Assembly: GCF_000814325.1 (NCBI RefSeq)
Contig: NZ_JPHF01000003.1
Span: 496,001-560,000, forward strand
Direction of reading: 5' to 3'
Length of the DNA stretch: 64,000 nucleotides
Origin: Flavihumibacter sp. ZG627
Lineage (GTDB): Bacteria; Bacteroidota; Bacteroidia; Chitinophagales; Chitinophagaceae
Part shown: in pieces, positions 1 through 9,133 of the stretch
Layout of the letters: each line of letters begins with the position of its first letter
Position numbering within the stretch: position 1 is the stretch's first letter
Notes under the pieces: model-generated
The model's input: the letters and a program-made list of their open reading frames with translations, nothing else
The model's database searches: none
Told to the model about the DNA's origin: nothing
Translations under genes and position numbers: made by a program

Positions 1-1526
1 ATCCAATTATGCGGTTTAGCAATGGTGCAGGTTCTACTATAGCTTTGCGATATACAGAAGCACTATATACAAAATTCCCGGATAAGGGGAACAGGAATGA
101 AGTTGCCGGAAAACATTTCCTTGGGCGGATGGATAGCATCATTTCTAACGGAAAAGCAAACCAGGTTTTTGAATCTTTGAACTGGAGGACTTTCCGGTAT
201 ATTAAACTAGACATAAAAACGGGTGCAGATCCACTTGTATTAAATGATATAAGTTCATCTTTCACCGGCTATCCTTTTCAATTCAATGCTAAATTAGATG
301 CACCATTGCAGGAAATAAAGACAATGATTGATATTGGCTGGCGTACAGCCAGATTATGTGCTGTGGAAACCTATATGGATTGCCCCTACTATGAGCAGTT
401 ACAATATATTGGTGATGGGAGAATTCAGGCTTTGATATCCTTGTATAATAGTGGTGATGACAGGTTGGTGCGTAATGCATTAAATCTTATGGACCATTCG
501 AGGCAGCCTGAAGGAGTTACCCTGAGTCGCCACCCCTCTTTTACGCCACAGATCATTCCAACTTTTTCATTATGGTATATAGGCATGCTACATGATTATT
601 GGATGTATGCAAAAGACACCTCATTTGTTATAAAGAAAATTCCCGGCACCAGGCAGGTCCTCCAATATTTCAATAATTACCAGGCTTCAGACGGATCCAT
701 ACAAAACGTTCCGAACTGGATGTTCACGGATTGGGTTAATGCACCAGAATGGAAATCGGGCGTTGCGCCGCGAGGCAAAGATGGAAGTTCTTCTATCCTC
801 GACCTTACACTATTGTGGGCATACCAACTGGCTGCGGATATGGAAGGCCGGAATGGGATGCGTTCATTTAAGGATAAGTATCTTGAGGAAGCGGCAAAAT
901 TGAAGAAGACCATACGAAACAAATATTGGGATCAAACCCGCGGACTTTTCTCCGACAGGCCAGAGAAAGACCTCTACTCACAGCATGCAAATTCGTTGGC
1001 CATTCTAACAGGTGTAACAAACAAGTCGGAAACAAATTCGATTGCTGAGAAATTATTGAGGGATACAACTATGGCTGCAGCCTCCATCTATTTCCGCTAT
1101 TATCTTCACCAGGCATTGATTAAAGCGGGAAGAGGAAATGACTACCTGAACTGGCTTGACAAATGGCGTGAAAATATATCATCCGGACTGAGTACCTGGG
1201 CCGAGATGTCGGACGTCAGTAAATCCAGATCTGATTGTCACGCATGGGGATCGAGCCCAAACATTGAGTTTTTCCGAACCATACTTGGAATTGAAAGTGA
1301 TGCACCAGGATTCAGTACTATAAGGATCCAGCCACATCTTGGTTCACTAAAGAATATTCAGGGTTCAATCCCTCACCCTAACGGTGAATTATCAGCGCAG
1401 TATATATACCAGGAAGGGCAATGGACTATTCAGGTAAAATTGCCATCAGAAACCAAAGGGAAACTTATCTGGAAGGGAAAGCATATTCCTTTGAATTCCG
1501 GTCTTAACAAATTCCAATTGCAATAA
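1..1526 (+). CDS. GH78-type alpha-L-rhamnosidase, 3' part
   Basis: This is the C-terminal part of a glycoside hydrolase resembling GH78 alpha-L-rhamnosidases, which remove terminal rhamnose from plant glycans and glycosides. The reading frame is open to the left edge, so the true start and the N-terminal beta domains lie outside the window. Visible family landmarks are the (alpha/alpha)6 barrel segment with a DCP motif at about residue 124 of the visible part, followed by the acidic E129 and a GDGR stretch, and near the end an HAWGSSP-like motif typical of the family C-terminus. It lies 24 bp upstream of a sugar isomerase lipoprotein on the same strand, which suggests a carbohydrate operon. 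The exact substrate is inferred from family only. Confidence 0.8.
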   Translation, partial: PIMRFSNGAGSTIALRYTEALYTKFPDKGNRNEVAGKHFLGRMDSIISNGKANQVFESLNWRTFRYIKLDIKTGADPLVLNDISSSFTGYPFQFNAKLDAPLQEIKTMIDIGWRTARLCAVETYMDCPYYEQLQYIGDGRIQALISLYNSGDDRLVRNALNLMDHSRQPEGVTLSRHPSFTPQIIPTFSLWYIGMLHDYWMYAKDTSFVIKKIPGTRQVLQYFNNYQASDGSIQNVPNWMFTDWVNAPEWKSGVAPRGKDGSSSILDLTLLWAYQLAADMEGRNGMRSFKDKYLEEAAKLKKTIRNKYWDQTRGLFSDRPEKDLYSQHANSLAILTGVTNKSETNSIAEKLLRDTTMAAASIYFRYYLHQALIKAGRGNDYLNWLDKWRENISSGLSTWAEMSDVSKSRSDCHAWGSSPNIEFFRTILGIESDAPGFSTIRIQPHLGSLKNIQGSIPHPNGELSAQYIYQEGQWTIQVKLPSETKGKLIWKGKHIPLNSGLNKFQLQ

Positions 1527-1550
1527 TCAATCAACGTTAAATATTCATTA

Positions 1551-2435
1551 ATGAAAAGATCAATCATCTATTTGCCTGTGCTACTTATGACTGTGATGGG
1601 TTTTATAGCTTGTAATAACCAGGCCACCACAGAACAGCAAACTTCAAATGCTACTGATACTGTCAGTTCAACCAGTGAATGGAATTTGGGTGTTGCCCTC
1701 TGGACATTCCACACATTCAATTTTCCCGAGTCGCTTGATAAGGTTGACAGTGCTGGCATTGAATATATTGAAGCAAATACATTTCACAAAACAGGCCCAA
1801 CTTTAAAGGATACAATGGTTGGTCAACTTTCACCGGAAGGGGTTGCGACTCTAAAAAAGATGATCGCTGACAAAGGTCTGAAACTCGAGTCTATTTATGT
1901 TGGGGGTGGTGATACCTTTGAGTCCTGGAAAAAGGAGTTTGATATCGCTAAAGCCCTCGGCGTAAAATTTGTTACGGCAGAACCACCAGTTAAAATGTGG
2001 GACCAGATCGATAGTCTGGCGGGAGCTTATGGATTGAAGGTTGCGATTCACGATCATTGGAAGGGAGTGAGTGCATATTGGCACCCCGATTCTGTTCTGG
2101 CTGCGATAGAGGGCCACCCTAATTTCGGGGCTTGCGCTGATCTGGGACATTGGCCTAAAAGTGGCATTGATCCTGTTGATGGTGTGAAGAAACTGGCCGG
2201 GCATATCATTGCTATTCACCTGAAGGATATCGCAGAATTCAATAACACAAAAATTCAGGATGTTCCAGTAGGGAAAGGAGTAGTTAATTTTCCTGGCGTT
2301 TTCGAAGAGTTAAAGCGGCAGGGTTTTAAAGGGAATATATATATTGAAATGGACGTGGAAGGAAAGCCCAGTAATCTTCCTGCCGTTGTAGAGACAGCAA
2401 AATATTATAAGGAACAGGTTGATAAATTGAAATAA
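1551..2435 (+). CDS. Sugar phosphate isomerase/epimerase-like TIM-barrel lipoprotein
   Basis: A 294-residue protein with a lipoprotein signal (hydrophobic residues 5-20, then Cys21 after GFIA) and an AP-endonuclease-2/xylose-isomerase-like TIM barrel. Metal-binding type residues can be seen in the HDHW segment, in ADLGHW, in AIHLKD and in the C-terminal IEMD. Proteins of this group isomerise or epimerise sugars; several are encoded beside DUF1080 proteins and take part in 3-keto-sugar metabolism. It follows the rhamnosidase gene closely and ends 2 bp from the convergent DUF1080 gene. The lipoprotein signal places it on the periplasmic side or the outer membrane. The substrate is not known. 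Confidence 0.8.
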   Translation: MKRSIIYLPVLLMTVMGFIACNNQATTEQQTSNATDTVSSTSEWNLGVALWTFHTFNFPESLDKVDSAGIEYIEANTFHKTGPTLKDTMVGQLSPEGVATLKKMIADKGLKLESIYVGGGDTFESWKKEFDIAKALGVKFVTAEPPVKMWDQIDSLAGAYGLKVAIHDHWKGVSAYWHPDSVLAAIEGHPNFGACADLGHWPKSGIDPVDGVKKLAGHIIAIHLKDIAEFNNTKIQDVPVGKGVVNFPGVFEELKRQGFKGNIYIEMDVEGKPSNLPAVVETAKYYKEQVDKLK

Positions 2436-2437
2436 GC

Positions 2438-3121
2438 CTAATAGGTCAATTGAACTTTACGGAATGCTACTTCTGCACCTTCTGCCTGCAGAGCAATTTG
2501 GCCTGAGTTTACTGTGCAATCATATCCTTCATTGACGGGAATGGAATTGACCCACACTTTGATTGTATTTCCTTTACATTCAATTTTAAGGTGGTTCCAT
2601 TCCCCCAATGGCTTTTCAGAGCCATCAGTAAGATTTTTTATCCTCCTTTCCTTCCCCTCCGTACTTCCCCAATTTTCTTTGGGCCCTCTCCTTGCTTCCA
2701 TATCAGGTACGGTGATATCTTCTCCAATACACCAGAAATCACCGGCATTTTCATGCATCATTTGCACCTCAATAGATTTGGGAAACATTTTATACAGTAT
2801 CCTGGGTGTAGATGCATGTACCAGCACGCCACAATTGCCTGGTGTATTTACAAAACGATATTCCACTTCGAGCGTATAATCCTTGTAAATGGAATCTGTA
2901 ATAAGATGTCCACCCGGTTTGCCCATACTAATCAGTTCTTTATTACGGACAAGGAATGGACTTTTTAGGCTGGGGTCCTTATCCATATCGGGGACATCAA
3001 TATGCCAACCATTGAGGTTTTTACCATTGAATAATTGAATGGACTTTACAGTGCTTCTTTGTGGGGCGACACAGCCTGAACAAACTGTCAAAGCCAATAA
3101 CGCATATATTATACATTTCAT
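2438..3121 (-). CDS. DUF1080 (3-keto-disaccharide hydrolase-like) lipoprotein
   Basis: A concanavalin-like beta-sandwich protein of the DUF1080 family, some members of which hydrolyse 3-keto-glycosides. The start was set at the ATG preceding a short lipoprotein-like signal (residues 1-17, Cys14 or Cys17 as possible lipidation site) instead of the upstream in-frame ATG, which would add 26 residues without signal character. Family motifs include LFNGKNLNGWH near the mature N-terminus, the GNCGVLVH segment, EVQMMHE, and the EWNHLKIECKG strand. It is convergent with the TIM-barrel isomerase gene, and the pair fits processing of unusual sugars from plant material. Function is inferred from the family. 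Confidence 0.8.
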   Translation of the reverse strand: MKCIIYALLALTVCSGCVAPQRSTVKSIQLFNGKNLNGWHIDVPDMDKDPSLKSPFLVRNKELISMGKPGGHLITDSIYKDYTLEVEYRFVNTPGNCGVLVHASTPRILYKMFPKSIEVQMMHENAGDFWCIGEDITVPDMEARRGPKENWGSTEGKERRIKNLTDGSEKPLGEWNHLKIECKGNTIKVWVNSIPVNEGYDCTVNSGQIALQAEGAEVAFRKVQLTY

Positions 3122-3222
3122 CTTATGGTAATTTAATGAAATATTGGCACAAGGTTGGTAATTTGGAAATATGAAAAGGCTTGCATCTTGAAGAAACATT
3201 TCATCTTCCGTGATAGTTGTAT

Positions 3223-4002
3223 TTATGATTCATCCGTCGCAAGGTGTTCTTGCCTGAAAATCTTACCCAGCATTTCGTATAATTTGGGATGATGTATTTT
3301 AAGCAAGTCCGGTCTTTCAAAAAAATACTCTGCTGCAACTGCAAAGAATTCTGTTTTATCAGTAGCTGCATAGGGGTTAATATCTGAATCGTCCTCAATT
3401 ATTTCCTGCATTTTTTTATGAACAAGATCTATCCAGGGGATACTATATTGTTTTGCCAATAAAATTTCAGGAATTCCATCTATTGAACCATCGGCTTTGT
3501 CAAGAAGGTGAACGAACTCATGAATTGCAGTATTGTTCTTGTCAGTTCTGTTAGTAAAACCCTCACGTAAAGCGGTTTTGCTCAATAACATTTTTCCATT
3601 CATATAGCCACTACCTACCATGCCCATATAGGGACGATTTCGTCCTTCGGCCTGGAAATCTTCATTGAAATGATTTTTATATATGAGAACATCAGTGAGG
3701 TTACGATAATGCCATTCCGGAAATCCAAAGATTGGAATAACTGCACTGGCTGCAACCAGCAATTTATCTGTATCGTCAATTTCAGTACCTATTCCCTCGA
3801 TGCGGGTACCATTCAGAAAAGAAATCACCTCTTTTATAAAGCGGGACTTATCCAGTTCTGATAGTTTAGTAAAATAATGGACTTCTTTATTGAGGATTGT
3901 TTCTATATCCGACACTGGAAGATCGGGATTTGGGTTTATTGGCCGACTTTTCCACCAGGCAAACCCAATGACAACCAGAATAAAAAAAAGCACACCAAAC
4001 AT
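3223..4002 (-). CDS. MtfA-like zinc-dependent peptidase (M90)
   Basis: A 259-residue protein with one N-terminal membrane segment (residues 3-16) and an MtfA/peptidase M90 domain. The zinc motif HEFVH is at residues 161-165, and the conserved glutamate motif TEFFAVAAEYFF follows at about residue 217. MtfA proteins are metallopeptidases; in Escherichia coli MtfA titrates the glucose repressor Mlc. The membrane anchor is common in the Bacteroidota forms. The gene stands alone on the minus strand, so no operon partner helps to define the substrate. Confidence 0.85.
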   Translation of the reverse strand: MFGVLFFILVVIGFAWWKSRPINPNPDLPVSDIETILNKEVHYFTKLSELDKSRFIKEVISFLNGTRIEGIGTEIDDTDKLLVAASAVIPIFGFPEWHYRNLTDVLIYKNHFNEDFQAEGRNRPYMGMVGSGYMNGKMLLSKTALREGFTNRTDKNNTAIHEFVHLLDKADGSIDGIPEILLAKQYSIPWIDLVHKKMQEIIEDDSDINPYAATDKTEFFAVAAEYFFERPDLLKIHHPKLYEMLGKIFRQEHLATDES

Positions 4003-4175
4003 TCTTATTATTAATTAGTAGTGAAATTTGCTTTCATAAGATCATTATTCCAAATTAACGATTCACTCCTTTATAACGACGGTTCTTTCTCAATTGTTTT
4101 TTACCGAAAGAGCAAACTGAGGGTATAAGGTCAATTGATGAGACCCTTGACCTTCTTGAAAGGATTACGCCTCGA

Positions 4176-4535
4176 TTGTGTTCACTTGTTGCTTATGAAT
4201 CAAGATTAACGGGAACAATCGGAAAGAAACAGTTTATTTTGCACCCCCGGGACATTGCATTTTTTCAGGCGGATAATAAGATTGTTTTTATAATTACGCC
4301 TGATGGTACGCGTTATATTCATAATCAAAAAAATGGACATCTTGAAGAGATTCTGGACCCTCGTTATTTTTTCCGGATTAACCGAAGCGTTATTGTTAAT
4401 ACGCAGGCCATAGAGCATGTGAAGCCTCATATTAATAGCCGGCTTAAAATTATATTGAGGTCAGGGCTCTCCTCGGGTGAATTTATAGTTAGCCGAGACA
4501 GGATGTCGGCTTTCAGGAATTGGGCGCACTGTTAG
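4176..4535 (+). CDS. LytTR DNA-binding domain protein, probably a truncated response regulator
   Basis: The 119 codons encode almost only a LytTR DNA-binding domain: FILHPRDIAFFQAD, a central YFFRINRSVIVN segment and the C-terminal VSRDRM...FRNW motif. The only start in this frame is a TTG; the frame stays open upstream to a TAA at 4074, and those codons (around 4113-4175) read like the linker between a receiver and a LytTR domain, but no receiver domain is encoded before them. I therefore think it is the 3' remnant of a LytR/AlgR-type response regulator, although a small free-standing LytTR protein is possible. It ends 1 bp from the stop of convergent mnmD. Confidence 0.6.
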   Translation: MCSLVAYESRLTGTIGKKQFILHPRDIAFFQADNKIVFIITPDGTRYIHNQKNGHLEEILDPRYFFRINRSVIVNTQAIEHVKPHINSRLKIILRSGLSSGEFIVSRDRMSAFRNWAHC

Positions 4536-4536
4536 T

Positions 4537-5202
4537 TCAGCTTGTTTTGTGTGCCCTCACCATTTCCCATTTTCCCGGTGGGCCAGGTATTTTTTCAATA
4601 GTAAATCCAACCGATTTCATAGCTCTTCTCACCGATCCCTTACTGCTGTAAGTAACCAAGATGCCATTATTCTCCATCTTTTCAAAAATCATACGGAAAA
4701 TATCAGCTGTCCATAACTCCGGCTGAACCTTAGGAGCAAAAGCATCAAAATATACAAGGTGAAAACGGGTTTCTGTTTGCAATTCCGATAAGGGCAATTG
4801 ATGTTTTATTATTTGAAAATTTTCATGGATCCTGATTTGCTTATTCCATTCAGCTGTATGCATTTCAAGGAATAATTGTGATAGTTCATGCCTTTTTAAA
4901 AGAGTACAATAATTTATCCGGAATATTGTTTCCATATCCAATGGATATGCTTCAACTGTTTCATAGTGAATAGATCTATCACCCGCTTCAGCCATTGTCA
5001 GTAAGGCATTCAGTCCGGTTCCGAAACCCATTTCCAGAATATTTATGCTATTATGTTTCGTTGCAATGATATCAAGACCGGATTCAATAAAAACATGCTT
5101 TGACTCTTGTATTGCACCATGGGTGGAATGATAGGTGACCTGCATGGAAGGGATGGCAATGGTATGTGATCCATCTGCAGTTGTTCGAAGGATTCTTTCC
5201 AT
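4537..5202 (-). CDS. mnmD: tRNA (mnm5s2U34) methyltransferase, MnmD-like
   Basis: A 221-residue SAM-dependent methyltransferase equal to the N-terminal half of E. coli MnmC (DUF752). It methylates the aminomethyl group on U34 in the wobble position of tRNAs for Lys, Glu and Gln. The SAM-binding loop EMGFGTGLNALL lies at about residues 57-68, and the DAFAPKVQPELW motif at about residue 153 is characteristic of this family. The oxidase half of MnmC is absent, as is usual for stand-alone MnmD. It is divergent from the DNA glycosylase gene with only 28 bp between the start codons. Confidence 0.85.
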   Translation of the reverse strand: MERILRTTADGSHTIAIPSMQVTYHSTHGAIQESKHVFIESGLDIIATKHNSINILEMGFGTGLNALLTMAEAGDRSIHYETVEAYPLDMETIFRINYCTLLKRHELSQLFLEMHTAEWNKQIRIHENFQIIKHQLPLSELQTETRFHLVYFDAFAPKVQPELWTADIFRMIFEKMENNGILVTYSSKGSVRRAMKSVGFTIEKIPGPPGKWEMVRAHKTS

Positions 5203-5230
5203 ACTGTAAAGTTATTATTTACTTTCGGGT

Positions 5231-5851
5231 ATGGGCTATTTTGAACATCTTTCCAAAGACAAGAAACTTGCGCCAATACTCAATGGCACACCGTACAAAT
5301 TAAAGAAGCAGAAACTGGTCTACCTGCATCTCTGTGGTTCCATTATGAGTCAACAGTTATCAACTAAGGTTGCTGCCGTTATCTGGAAACGCTTTCTCGC
5401 ACTTTTTGAGGATGATAGTCCAACCCCCGAACAAATCCTTGCAATTCCTTATGAAACGCTAAGAGGAATTGGTCTATCGAATGCCAAAGCAAATTATGTT
5501 CAGAATGTTGCACGTTTCACAATGGAGCAGGGGATGAATTGGGATCTTTTGAAGAAAATGAATGATGAAGAAGTGGTTAGTCACCTCATACAAATCAAAG
5601 GGGTTGGAAGGTGGACAACTGAAATGCTGCTGATGTTTGCCCTTGGGCGAGAAGATGTGTTTGCTGTTGATGACCTTGGAATACAAACAGCAATGAAAAA
5701 GCTTTATAAACTGGATGATTCTAACAAGAAGGATTTCAGGGAGAGGATGCTTAAGATTTCAAAAAAATGGTCACCATACCGCACATACGCCTGCCTGCAC
5801 CTTTGGAACTGGAAAGATGCCGCTCCTGTTAAGAATGCAACTTCCGATTGA
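5231..5851 (+). CDS. DNA-3-methyladenine glycosylase II family protein
   Basis: A 206-residue HhH-GPD superfamily glycosylase like AlkA, which removes alkylated bases in base excision repair. The helix-hairpin-helix motif is the IKGVGRWTTEMLL segment (about residues 119-131), and the catalytic aspartate sits downstream in FAVDDLGI (about residues 140-147). The length fits the short form without the AlkA N-terminal domain. The start used is an ATG 4 nt after a near-match to the -7 element, so the transcript may be almost leaderless. Confidence 0.85.
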   Translation: MGYFEHLSKDKKLAPILNGTPYKLKKQKLVYLHLCGSIMSQQLSTKVAAVIWKRFLALFEDDSPTPEQILAIPYETLRGIGLSNAKANYVQNVARFTMEQGMNWDLLKKMNDEEVVSHLIQIKGVGRWTTEMLLMFALGREDVFAVDDLGIQTAMKKLYKLDDSNKKDFRERMLKISKKWSPYRTYACLHLWNWKDAAPVKNATSD

Positions 5852-5879
5852 GTTTTTCAATCTCTATTGAAAAAAACCC

Positions 5880-6197
5880 ATGATCATGACTACCACACCC
5901 GGCATTGAAGGTCGGCCCGTTCAGCAGTACCTTGGCATAGTAACAGCGGAAACCATTATAGGCGCCAATGTTATAAAAGATATTTTTGCCGGACTTCGCG
6001 ATTTCTTTGGAGGTCGTTCAGCAACTTATGAAAAGGTGTTACAGGAAGCAAAGAATGCCGCTATGCAGGAACTTATGCATAAAGCACAAGGCCTTGGAGC
6101 AAGTGCTGTTGTGGGAGTAGACCTCGATTTTGAAACCATTGGAGCAAACGGAAGCATGCTTATGGTAATTGCAAGCGGTACGGCTGTTCGACTGTGA
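5880..6197 (+). CDS. YbjQ family (DUF74) protein
   Basis: A 105-residue protein of the YbjQ/heavy-metal-binding-domain fold. Family signatures are TTPGIEGRPV near the N-terminus, the VTAETIIGANVIKDIFAG segment, and the C-terminal half with LGASAVVGVDLDFE. Members form pentamers, and their role is not firmly established. A second ATG two codons downstream is an equally plausible start. It is convergent with obgE, with 16 bp between stop codons. Confidence 0.85.
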   Translation: MIMTTTPGIEGRPVQQYLGIVTAETIIGANVIKDIFAGLRDFFGGRSATYEKVLQEAKNAAMQELMHKAQGLGASAVVGVDLDFETIGANGSMLMVIASGTAVRL

Positions 6198-6213
6198 ATC
6201 CAGTAAAAACTTA

Positions 6214-7218
6214 TTATTCCGCAGGTTTATTCATAACGTTCCAGAGAAGGTCTTTTAATTCTATTAAGCCCTGCTGCGTTAGGGAAGATATGAATACATG
6301 CGGAATACCTGCTGGCATTTCCTTGCTGATGGCCACTTTCAATTCATCATCAAGCATATCACTTTTGCTGATTGCGATAACGAATTCTTTCTGTAACATT
6401 TCCGGGTTATATTCCCGAAGCTCATTCAGCAAGATCTCAAATTCTTTCCGGTGATCTTTGCTGTCGGCCGGAATCAGGAAGAGCAAAATTGAATTCCGTT
6501 CAATATGCCGAAGGAATCTATGCCCCAGCCCTCTGCCCTCTGCAGCTCCTTCAATAATTCCAGGCAGGTCTGCTATACAGAATGAGCGTCCATTCCTGTA
6601 TTCCACCATTCCAAGCTGTGGATTTATTGTTGTAAAAGCATAATCAGCAATTTTTGGTTTTGCGGCTGTTATAACACTGAGCAAAGTGGATTTACCGGCA
6701 TTGGGAAAACCAACGAGTCCAACATCGGCCAGAACTTTCAGTTCAAGTATCTTAAAACCTTCAACACCTTCTTCACCTGGTTGGGAATACTCTGGTGCCT
6801 GATTTGTGGCAGTTGCAAAGTGGGCATTCCCAAGTCCGCCACGCCCTCCTTTCATTAGGATGATTTCCTGGCCGTCTTCCAGGATCTCCGCTTCTTTTTC
6901 ACCCGATTCATCATCCATTACGATTGTACCTAACGGCACATCAATATAAATATCCTTTCCACTGCGGCCGGTAGAGTTATTACCACTTCCACTTTCGCCA
7001 TTCTCGGCAAGAATATTCTTATGATAACGAAGGTGTAGAAGAGTCCAGAGATTTTTATTTCCCCTTAATATGATATGTGCACCCCTTCCACCATCGCCAC
7101 CGTCAGGACCAGCCTTCGGGTTGAACTTGGTGCGCATAAAATGTTTACTACCCGCGCCGCCATGGCCACTGCGGCAAAATACCTTGATCTGGTCTACAAA
7201 ATTTGATTTTTCTGACAC
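6214..7218 (-). CDS. obgE: GTPase Obg/CgtA
   Basis: A 334-residue Obg GTPase that associates with the 50S subunit and takes part in ribosome assembly and stringent control. The glycine-rich Obg fold fills the first ~155 residues ([33 protein letters not shown]). The G domain follows, with P-loop [11 protein letters not shown], switch [18 protein letters not shown], and the SKSD specificity motif. The C-terminal OCT domain is missing, as in many Bacteroidota Obg proteins. Translation starts at a GTG; no in-frame ATG precedes it. Confidence 0.95.
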   Translation of the reverse strand: MSEKSNFVDQIKVFCRSGHGGAGSKHFMRTKFNPKAGPDGGDGGRGAHIILRGNKNLWTLLHLRYHKNILAENGESGSGNNSTGRSGKDIYIDVPLGTIVMDDESGEKEAEILEDGQEIILMKGGRGGLGNAHFATATNQAPEYSQPGEEGVEGFKILELKVLADVGLVGFPNAGKSTLLSVITAAKPKIADYAFTTINPQLGMVEYRNGRSFCIADLPGIIEGAAEGRGLGHRFLRHIERNSILLFLIPADSKDHRKEFEILLNELREYNPEMLQKEFVIAISKSDMLDDELKVAISKEMPAGIPHVFISSLTQQGLIELKDLLWNVMNKPAE

Positions 7219-7277
7219 GATTATTCGCTGTTGATTTGCGAAGGTAAACCTAATTCTATTAAGCCCAGAACCTTGGC

Positions 7278-7880
7278 TTAGCTATCGTTCCGCTTTAAAG
7301 ATTGCCAGGTTTCGTAGAGTATTTCCTGGGATGGCCTGTCATTTGGTATAACCGAAAGAGGTTCGCATGGCTGACTCTGCGCATGCATCTCAGCGGGTAA
7401 AGCCTGATATAAAGCCGTTCCCTTTGTTTTCCATTCAAGCATTTCATCATTAACCTCCCCGATGGTTCTGGCCGGGTTACCAACCACCAGACTTCTCTCC
7501 GGAATATTTTCTCCCTGCTTCACAAAAGATAAAGCGCCAACAATGGAACCGTCGCCCAGGTCCACATTGTCCATGATCACGGCATTCATCCCTACGAGGC
7601 AGTTTCTTCCGATCTGTGCGCCATGAATTATGGCCCCATGTCCAATATGTGCACCTTCTTTGAGCCTTACTGTAATACCCGGGAACATATGAATGGTACA
7701 GTTCTCCTGCACGTTGCAACCATCTTCCAGGATAATTCCACCCCAGTCGCCACGAAGTGCTGCACCAGGGCCAATATAACAGTTCTTTCCTATTATCACA
7801 TTTCCGGTTACACATGCTTGTGGATGTACATAAGAGGAGGGGTGCACTACGGGAACAAAGCCCTTGAATGAATAGAACAT
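7278..7880 (-). CDS. paaY: PaaY-like gamma-carbonic-anhydrase fold thioesterase
   Basis: A 200-residue left-handed beta-helix protein with hexapeptide repeats (residues about 15-140), including the [20 protein letters not shown] and [14 protein letters not shown] segments typical of the gamma-carbonic-anhydrase/PaaY group. PaaY proteins hydrolyse dead-end CoA thioesters of the phenylacetate pathway. The gene ends the minus-strand paa cluster, after a membrane protein gene, with 9 bp to it, which supports the PaaY reading over a generic carbonic anhydrase. The C-terminal 40 residues after the helix are the usual extension. Confidence 0.8.
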   Translation of the reverse strand: MFYSFKGFVPVVHPSSYVHPQACVTGNVIIGKNCYIGPGAALRGDWGGIILEDGCNVQENCTIHMFPGITVRLKEGAHIGHGAIIHGAQIGRNCLVGMNAVIMDNVDLGDGSIVGALSFVKQGENIPERSLVVGNPARTIGEVNDEMLEWKTKGTALYQALPAEMHAQSQPCEPLSVIPNDRPSQEILYETWQSLKRNDS

Positions 7881-7889
7881 ATTGTAAAA

Positions 7890-8630
7890 CTACAAACTTG
7901 GTTCAAATACAGCTGCCGTGGAAGGAGCTGATTCCTGTTTCCTTTTTTTGAATGGCCTTTTTCCGGTTGCGTTTTGAATAAGTCGGGTACAAAGGAATAT
8001 AATTCCAGCCGTTCCAGCTATCGCAACTAAAACAGCAATTGCATCGGCGCCACTACAGGCTATTGAACAGACTAATACACTCAATAAAAGTGCAAGCCCA
8101 AGTCCTAGCAGAATAATCAAAAATATCTGAACTCCTTCATCATCTTTCCCTTCCCGAATTGCCTTTTTTAAAGCTTTCCACTGGGTACGTAGTTCTTTCT
8201 TTTTAGAGGATTTTGACAGGATTGTTGTTTTTTGTGAAGAAGGGTTTGATACCAGCGCTGACCCTTTTGGCTGATCTCCCGTAACATTTGCGGCGTTTGT
8301 AGTTTGTCTTGAATTTGCCAAAATTGCATTGTTATTAAGGCATGTAGCTATTATTATGCAACTGCTGATGGCAACAGTTATTTCCAATCCCTTTCTCTTG
8401 TAATAGCTGCTCTGGTAGCTCAACCTTGCTTTGTAGCGTGGGTAAAGAAGAACGCAGAGTCCTATCACAGCCAAAGAAATAAATACCAGACTGGCAGGTA
8501 ATTCGATGCCGGCTTTTCCCAGAATGTTTGCCATCCTGTCGACCAGAAAGAATAAAGCAATCTGGATTATTGTAATGAGAACGCGAGCAGCATACACATG
8601 ATTTTTTGCCCACAGGGATATCCTTTTCAT
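7890..8630 (-). CDS. Membrane protein of unknown function in the paa cluster
   Basis: I do not recognise this protein. It has about 246 residues from the preferred ATG (an alternative in-frame ATG lies 24 nt upstream at 8654). The sequence shows two hydrophobic segments near the N-terminus (about residues 14-30 and 40-60), one at about 83-95, a Ser/Thr/Asn/Lys-rich soluble middle (about 100-160), and two hydrophobic stretches near residues 170-220, followed by a basic tail. It lies between paaI and paaY on the same strand, 9 bp from paaY, so it is probably co-transcribed. A transport or membrane role for phenylacetate is possible but is only inferred from position. Confidence 0.6.
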   Translation of the reverse strand: MKRISLWAKNHVYAARVLITIIQIALFFLVDRMANILGKAGIELPASLVFISLAVIGLCVLLYPRYKARLSYQSSYYKRKGLEITVAISSCIIIATCLNNNAILANSRQTTNAANVTGDQPKGSALVSNPSSQKTTILSKSSKKKELRTQWKALKKAIREGKDDEGVQIFLIILLGLGLALLLSVLVCSIACSGADAIAVLVAIAGTAGIIFLCTRLIQNATGKRPFKKRKQESAPSTAAVFEPSL

Positions 8631-8701
8631 ATAACATGGTTTATGGGTTGGCATTAATATCCGGCGTTAATTCGTGTTAACGGGGATACTATAAGGTACA
8701 A

Positions 8702-9130
8702 TTAATTCCTTAGCTTTTTACCTGTTCTGAAACATGTGCCTTTGAAAAGTGCAACTTGCTGGCCGCGCTGGTTAGTTATGGTTACGAGGTACACTCCGGT
8801 ACTTCTTCCATTATGAATTTCTTTGGCTTCCGCAGTGAGGGTGTCTCCAATATTTACAGCTTTTATGAAACTGGTGGTAACATCCAGAGCTACTGAAAGA
8901 TTATTGCGGTTATTGCAGGCAAATGCAAAGGCGCTGTCTCCTAGACTGAAAGCAATTCCACCATGCGCTATGCCGAATCCATTCACCATTTCTTTTCTAA
9001 CTGTCATACGTATTAGACTATAACCTTCGCTGACAGAAAGGAGTTCAATTCCAAGCCATTGACTGAAGAAATCATTCTCCATCATATGATCAACCACCTG
9101 CTGGAATTCAGACCTTATATTAGTATCCAT
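8702..9130 (-). CDS. paaI: Hydroxyphenylacetyl-CoA thioesterase PaaI
   Basis: A 142-residue hotdog-fold thioesterase. The family motif is GIAHGGIAFSLGDSAFAFACN at about residues 52-72, with the catalytic aspartate in LGDSAF. PaaI releases CoA from hydroxyphenylacetyl-CoA thioesters that build up when ring epoxidation stalls. It starts 3 bp after the stop of paaG, so the two are almost surely translated from one mRNA. The protein C-terminus is basic (TGKKLRN) and nothing is missing. Confidence 0.88.
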   Translation of the reverse strand: MDTNIRSEFQQVVDHMMENDFFSQWLGIELLSVSEGYSLIRMTVRKEMVNGFGIAHGGIAFSLGDSAFAFACNNRNNLSVALDVTTSFIKAVNIGDTLTAEAKEIHNGRSTGVYLVTITNQRGQQVALFKGTCFRTGKKLRN

Positions 9131-9133
9131 AAA

